Shown here: positions 5,779 through 8,202 of the stretch, piece after piece | Layout of the letters: every line of letters begins with the position of its first letter | Numbering within the stretch: position 1 is the stretch's first letter | Source of the DNA: Nitrososphaerales archaeon | Lineage (GTDB): Archaea > Thermoproteota > Nitrososphaeria > Nitrososphaerales > Gagatemarchaeaceae | Reading direction: 5' to 3' | DNA: 8,202 nucleotides | Assembly (NCBI GenBank): GCA_030040055.1 | Contig: JASHUK010000172.1 | Span: forward strand, 1-8,202 | Translations under genes and position numbers: made by a program | Notes under the pieces: generated by a model | What the model was told of the DNA's origin: nothing | The model's input: the letters and a program-made list of their open reading frames with translations, nothing else | Database searches by the model: none

Positions 5779-6327
5779 ATGGGGGAGTCGCCGACATACG
5801 AGAGATGGATCGTAGTTGCCTACGACCTCCCAAACCAGCCCTCGAAGCTGAGGGTGAGAGCCTGGAGGAACTTCAAGAAACTGGGGGCTCTCTACCCGCC
5901 TGTTTCGCTCTGCATCCTCCCTGACACGCCGAAGATCAGGAAAGAGATCGGACTGTTCAGGTCTGAGTTCAAGAGTCATGGGACGATACTGGTGATGAGC
6001 GCCAGGGCGTCAGACGCGCCGGACGAAGGCGTGCTTTCCAGGATGCTCCAGGAGGACAGGCACAGGCAATACGAGGAGATCTACGAGGAGTGCCAGGAGT
6101 TCCTCGACGAGATAGCGCTGAACTTCAAGAAGAAGAAGGTGACTCCCGAGGAGACCGACGAGCTCGAGCACGCCTTCGAAAGCCTTCAAAGGTGGTACAG
6201 AGGAATCCGAGGGAGAGGGTACGAGAGAAGGCACGACGTGACCAAGGTCTCCGGAATAATGGAGACATGCAAGAAGGCGCTCGCCCGCTTCTCTGAGAGG
6301 GCTCAACCCAGCGAAGTAAACACCTGA
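5779..6327 (+). CDS. Stand-alone ChrB N-terminal domain protein
   Basis: A 182-residue soluble protein. The first half matches the ChrB N-terminal domain: WIVVAYDLPNQPSKLRVR (10-27), then AWRNFKKLGALYPPVSLCI (28-46) and LPDTP (47-51), then ILVMSARA (70-77). The second half (about 85-175) is helical and charged, with EEIYEECQEFLDEIAL and the RWYRGIRGRGYERR stretch, as in other long members. In bacteria, full ChrB regulates or assists chromate export by ChrA. Here the C-terminal ChrB domain is missing, and no chrA is in the window, so a chromate role is not supported. Single-domain members are widespread and uncharacterised. The gene stands alone between a near-leaderless promoter and a long spacer before the HyfC/HycD-type operon. 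The family assignment is fairly secure; the function is open. Confidence 0.8.
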   Translation: MGESPTYERWIVVAYDLPNQPSKLRVRAWRNFKKLGALYPPVSLCILPDTPKIRKEIGLFRSEFKSHGTILVMSARASDAPDEGVLSRMLQEDRHRQYEEIYEECQEFLDEIALNFKKKKVTPEETDELEHAFESLQRWYRGIRGRGYERRHDVTKVSGIMETCKKALARFSERAQPSEVNT

Positions 6328-6356
6328 CCAACGGGCCCGCGCCCGGCCGAGGCCGC

Positions 6357-6443
6357 CTGTAACCACCGTTACAGTTAATTAACGATAGAAGGGACCCGAG
6401 GTTCGGTGACGCGAGCGGGAAGGCAGACGGTCCGGTGTTACAG
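6357..6443 (+). promoter_or_regulatory. Promoter region with three GTTACAG copies before the membrane-complex operon
   Basis: CTGTAAC at 6357-6363 and GTTACAG at 6368-6374 form a perfect 7-bp inverted repeat with a CACC loop. A further direct copy of GTTACAG lies at 6437-6443. The palindrome GTTAATTAAC (6374-6383) holds the only strong A/T run and is the likely TATA box, with transcription expected near 6405. The inverted repeat directly abuts it, as an operator would; it could also help end the upstream transcript. Confidence 0.45.
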
Positions 6444-6448
6444 CTTAG

Positions 6449-6488
6449 AGCCGCGATGCCCGGGGCGACGGGCGCCCCCGGGGCGGCT
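6449..6488 (+). promoter_or_regulatory. Strong G+C hairpin in the leader of the membrane-complex operon
   Basis: AGCCGC (6449-6454) pairs with GCGGCT (6483-6488), CCC (6459-6461) with GGG (6480-6482), and GGGGCG (6462-6467) with CGCCCC (6473-6478). That gives 15 pairs around an ACGGG loop, with a 4-base bulge (6455-6458) and a single bulged C at 6479. It lies after the predicted transcription start and about 60 bases before the ATG at 6548. It could affect leader folding or termination. No known riboswitch was recognised. Confidence 0.4.
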
Positions 6489-6547
6489 GCGTGAGGCGGC
6501 TCGGAGCCGGGCTAGAACGCTTCCTTAGCCGAACCAATCCGGGAAGG

Positions 6548-7528
6548 ATGATGCCAGAACTGACCGACCAGCTGACGCTTCAGGCCATCAACGTCATGCA
6601 AGTAGGGACCGTGGTCCTCCTCTCGCCCCTCATAGCGGGAGTGATCAACAGGCTCAAGGCGATGGTGGAGTCGAAGCATGGGCCTTCCGTCTTCCAGCCA
6701 TACTACGACCTCGCGAAGCTCCTGAGGAAAGAGGTCGTCGTCCCTGAAAGGTCTTCTGGCTTCTTCTTGGTCGCCCCCTTCGCTGCCTTCAGCGCCTACC
6801 TGGTGATTGCCCTCGTGATACCTATCGTGACGCCCTACCCGCTGCCCTACGGGATACTCCTGGACCTCCTCGGCGGCGCCCTGATGTTCGGCTTTGCCGG
6901 GATAGTGATCATCGTCGCGGCCATCGACGCCCACACGAACTACACCTCGCTCGGGGCGAGCAGGAGCGTGTCCTTCGCAGCGCTCGCCGAGCCGACCCTC
7001 ATCATGGTCTTCTTCGGGGTCGCGATCATCTCCGGGACGAACAACCCCTACGTCACGAACAACCTGCTGGCCACGTCACCATCGTGGTACCTGTCGGCGA
7101 CCCACGTCCTGGCCACCGGGGCATTCTTCATGCTGCTGCTGTTCGAAACGGGGAGGCTGCCCGTGGAGAGTTCCGGCCTGATGGAGTTCGGGATGCTAGA
7201 CGACGCGCGGTCGATGGAGTTCTCCGGGAAGCTCCTGGCCCTCAACCGGTGGGGAGGCTACATGAAGCAGCTTATGCTCATGTCGGTCTTTCTCAACGTG
7301 TTCGCATTCCCCTGGGGCCTCTCCAGCAGCGTGAGCGTTTCGGGCGCCCTCTATTCCATCGGCACCTTGTTCCTCAAGCTGCTCGGCCTGGCCGGGGTGA
7401 TAGTCGTGACCGAGGAGACACTCGCCAAGCTCCGCCTCTTCAAGATCCTCGACTTCCTCGCCATATCCTTCAGCCTCGGGCTGCTGGCCGTGATCGCGTT
7501 CTTCCTCGTGGGCGGAGGAGCGGCGTGA
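6548..7528 (+). CDS. HyfC/HycD/NuoH-like membrane subunit of an energy-converting hydrogenase-type complex
   Basis: A 326-residue protein with about eight membrane helices, close to the usual 300-320 of the HycD/HyfC/EchB family. In complex I (NuoH) and group 4 hydrogenases, this subunit joins the soluble electron-transfer arm to the ion-pumping membrane arm. Family motifs are GPSVFQPYYDLAKLLRKE (45-62), LGASRSVSFAALAEPT (135-150), ETGRLPVE (200-207) and TLAKLRLFKILDFLA (291-305). The usual NPxTHLELTMIHE-like loop after ETGRxPV is changed to ESSGLMEFGMLDDA (207-220). I choose ATG 6548 (or ATG 6551) because GGGAAGG precedes it and the protein aligns from there. GTG 6491 would add 19 residues from a stretch full of hairpins. 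The downstream hyfE-like gene overlaps by 4 bases (GTGA). The catalytic subunits are not in the window, so hydrogenase activity is unproven. Confidence 0.85.
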   Translation: MMPELTDQLTLQAINVMQVGTVVLLSPLIAGVINRLKAMVESKHGPSVFQPYYDLAKLLRKEVVVPERSSGFFLVAPFAAFSAYLVIALVIPIVTPYPLPYGILLDLLGGALMFGFAGIVIIVAAIDAHTNYTSLGASRSVSFAALAEPTLIMVFFGVAIISGTNNPYVTNNLLATSPSWYLSATHVLATGAFFMLLLFETGRLPVESSGLMEFGMLDDARSMEFSGKLLALNRWGGYMKQLMLMSVFLNVFAFPWGLSSSVSVSGALYSIGTLFLKLLGLAGVIVVTEETLAKLRLFKILDFLAISFSLGLLAVIAFFLVGGGAA

Positions 7529-8184
7529 TAATCTCCCCCGCGCTGCTCGCGGAACTCTCCGGCCTGTTCGGCATCCTGGTGATCATCTCCGCCCTCTACA
7601 TGCAGGGCCAGAGCTTCGTCGACCCGACGATCCGGGCCATAGCATTCCAGTCCTTCGCCATAGCCGCCCTCTTCGTGGTGCTGTACCTGCAGTCGGGGGA
7701 CGTGACGCTCGTCTACCTGGCCGTGATAACCGGCGTGGTCAGGGGAGTCCTGATACCGAGGGTCATGCTGTACCAGGTGCGGAACTTCAAGTACAGCCTG
7801 AGAGAGACCGGCACCGGCCAGAGGACGCCCTCGCTCATAATAGTGGGCATCATATTCGTCATAGGCGGCTACGCGATATTCAAGTCCGCGCTGCTCCCAG
7901 CGCTGGTCGACCCCCTCGCTTCGGTCCCGTTTGTCCTCCTGCTGCTGAGCTTCCTCCTGATCTTCACGCGGAGGAACGCCCTGATGCAGATGACGGGATT
8001 CCTTGAGGAAGAGAACGCCGTCCTCTATGCCGGGGCCCTCATCGCGCCCTCGATCCCGCTTCTCGTGGAGTTCGCCGTGGTCCTCGACGTGCTCGGTGTG
8101 GTGCTCGTCGGGGTGATACTGTCTGCCAGCAGGGACGTCTTCCTGACGTTGGAGGCACCCGAGCTGGAGGAGCTGAGCGGGTGA
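7525..8184 (+). CDS. hyfE: HyfE-like (NuoK-related) membrane subunit
   Basis: A 219-residue hydrophobic protein with about six to seven membrane helices; E. coli HyfE has a similar length (about 216). The diagnostic region is RRNALMQMTGFLEEENAVLY (149-168), matching the family's conserved Gly-Leu/Phe...Glu-Asn motif in a NuoK-related part. HyfE proteins sit in the membrane arm of group 4 hydrogenases and related complexes, and are thought to help ion translocation. The GTG start at 7525 has GGAGGAG 4 bases before it and overlaps the stop of the hyfC/hycD-like gene, so the two are translationally coupled. An acidic tail (LEAPELEELSG) ends the protein. The operon probably continues: at 8195 a TTG follows GGGGATAGGA and may start the next gene, but only 8 bases remain. 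The next subunit is expected to be a HyfF/HyfB-type antiporter-like protein. Confidence 0.85.
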   Translation: MIISPALLAELSGLFGILVIISALYMQGQSFVDPTIRAIAFQSFAIAALFVVLYLQSGDVTLVYLAVITGVVRGVLIPRVMLYQVRNFKYSLRETGTGQRTPSLIIVGIIFVIGGYAIFKSALLPALVDPLASVPFVLLLLSFLLIFTRRNALMQMTGFLEEENAVLYAGALIAPSIPLLVEFAVVLDVLGVVLVGVILSASRDVFLTLEAPELEELSG

Positions 8185-8202
8185 GGGGATAGGATTGGAC
8201 CA

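Noticed and set aside
7084..7524. Long frame reaching back from hyfE into the hyfC/hycD-like gene
   Set aside because: This part is a shifted reading of the well-conserved membrane subunit; hyfE begins at GTG 7525 with a clear GGAGGAG.
8181..8192. GTG overlapping the hyfE stop as the next gene's start
   Set aside because: The frame meets TAG after three codons.

Overview
The window looks like a piece of a G+C-rich archaeal chromosome. The evidence is archaeal-type TATA elements placed about 25 bases before the start codons of two genes (leaderless layout) and somewhat further upstream of others, frequent GTG starts, heavy use of AGG/AGA arginine codons, GTGA/ATGA gene overlaps, and the first two genes of a HyfC/HycD-HyfE membrane arm. 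I cannot fix the lineage from the sequence. A Thermoproteota/Nitrososphaeria-like or Bathyarchaeia-like genome would fit, but that is inference. I see no tRNA, rRNA, CRISPR array or insertion sequence.

Left part (1-1543, + strand) holds small accessory genes of bacterial flavour: a 161-residue membrane protein with its own leaderless promoter, then a VOC-fold (glyoxalase/bleomycin-resistance-like) protein with a clear leaderless promoter, followed 11 bases later by a DUF1801 protein. From 1615 to 2616 on the - strand lies an asparagine-synthase-type ATP-pyrophosphatase domain with no glutaminase domain but with a C-terminal zinc ribbon. A divergent intergenic region (2617-2839) leads to a PNPOx-like split-barrel flavoprotein on the + strand.

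Middle part (3318-5376, - strand) is a tight three-gene operon. In transcription order it encodes a small ribbon-helix-helix-like protein with a coiled-coil tail that seems to start at CTG, an unrecognised 162-residue protein, and a 12-helix MFS transporter. Adjacent genes overlap by 4 bases. The promoter carries three copies of a GCTCGCC/GGCGAGC heptamer around the TATA element, which suggests an autoregulated transporter cassette. This is the best candidate for an undescribed system here.

Right part (5447-8202, + strand): a gene-free stretch of about 300 bases with several hairpins and a possible promoter, then a stand-alone ChrB N-terminal-domain protein, then a 220-base leader with a repeated GTTACAG motif and a 15-bp hairpin, and finally hyfC/hycD-like and hyfE-like genes joined by a GTGA overlap. 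These two open an operon for an energy-converting hydrogenase-type or related ion-pumping complex that continues past the right edge. The usual acidic/histidine loop motif of the HycD family is altered, so the complex may not be a classical hydrogenase.
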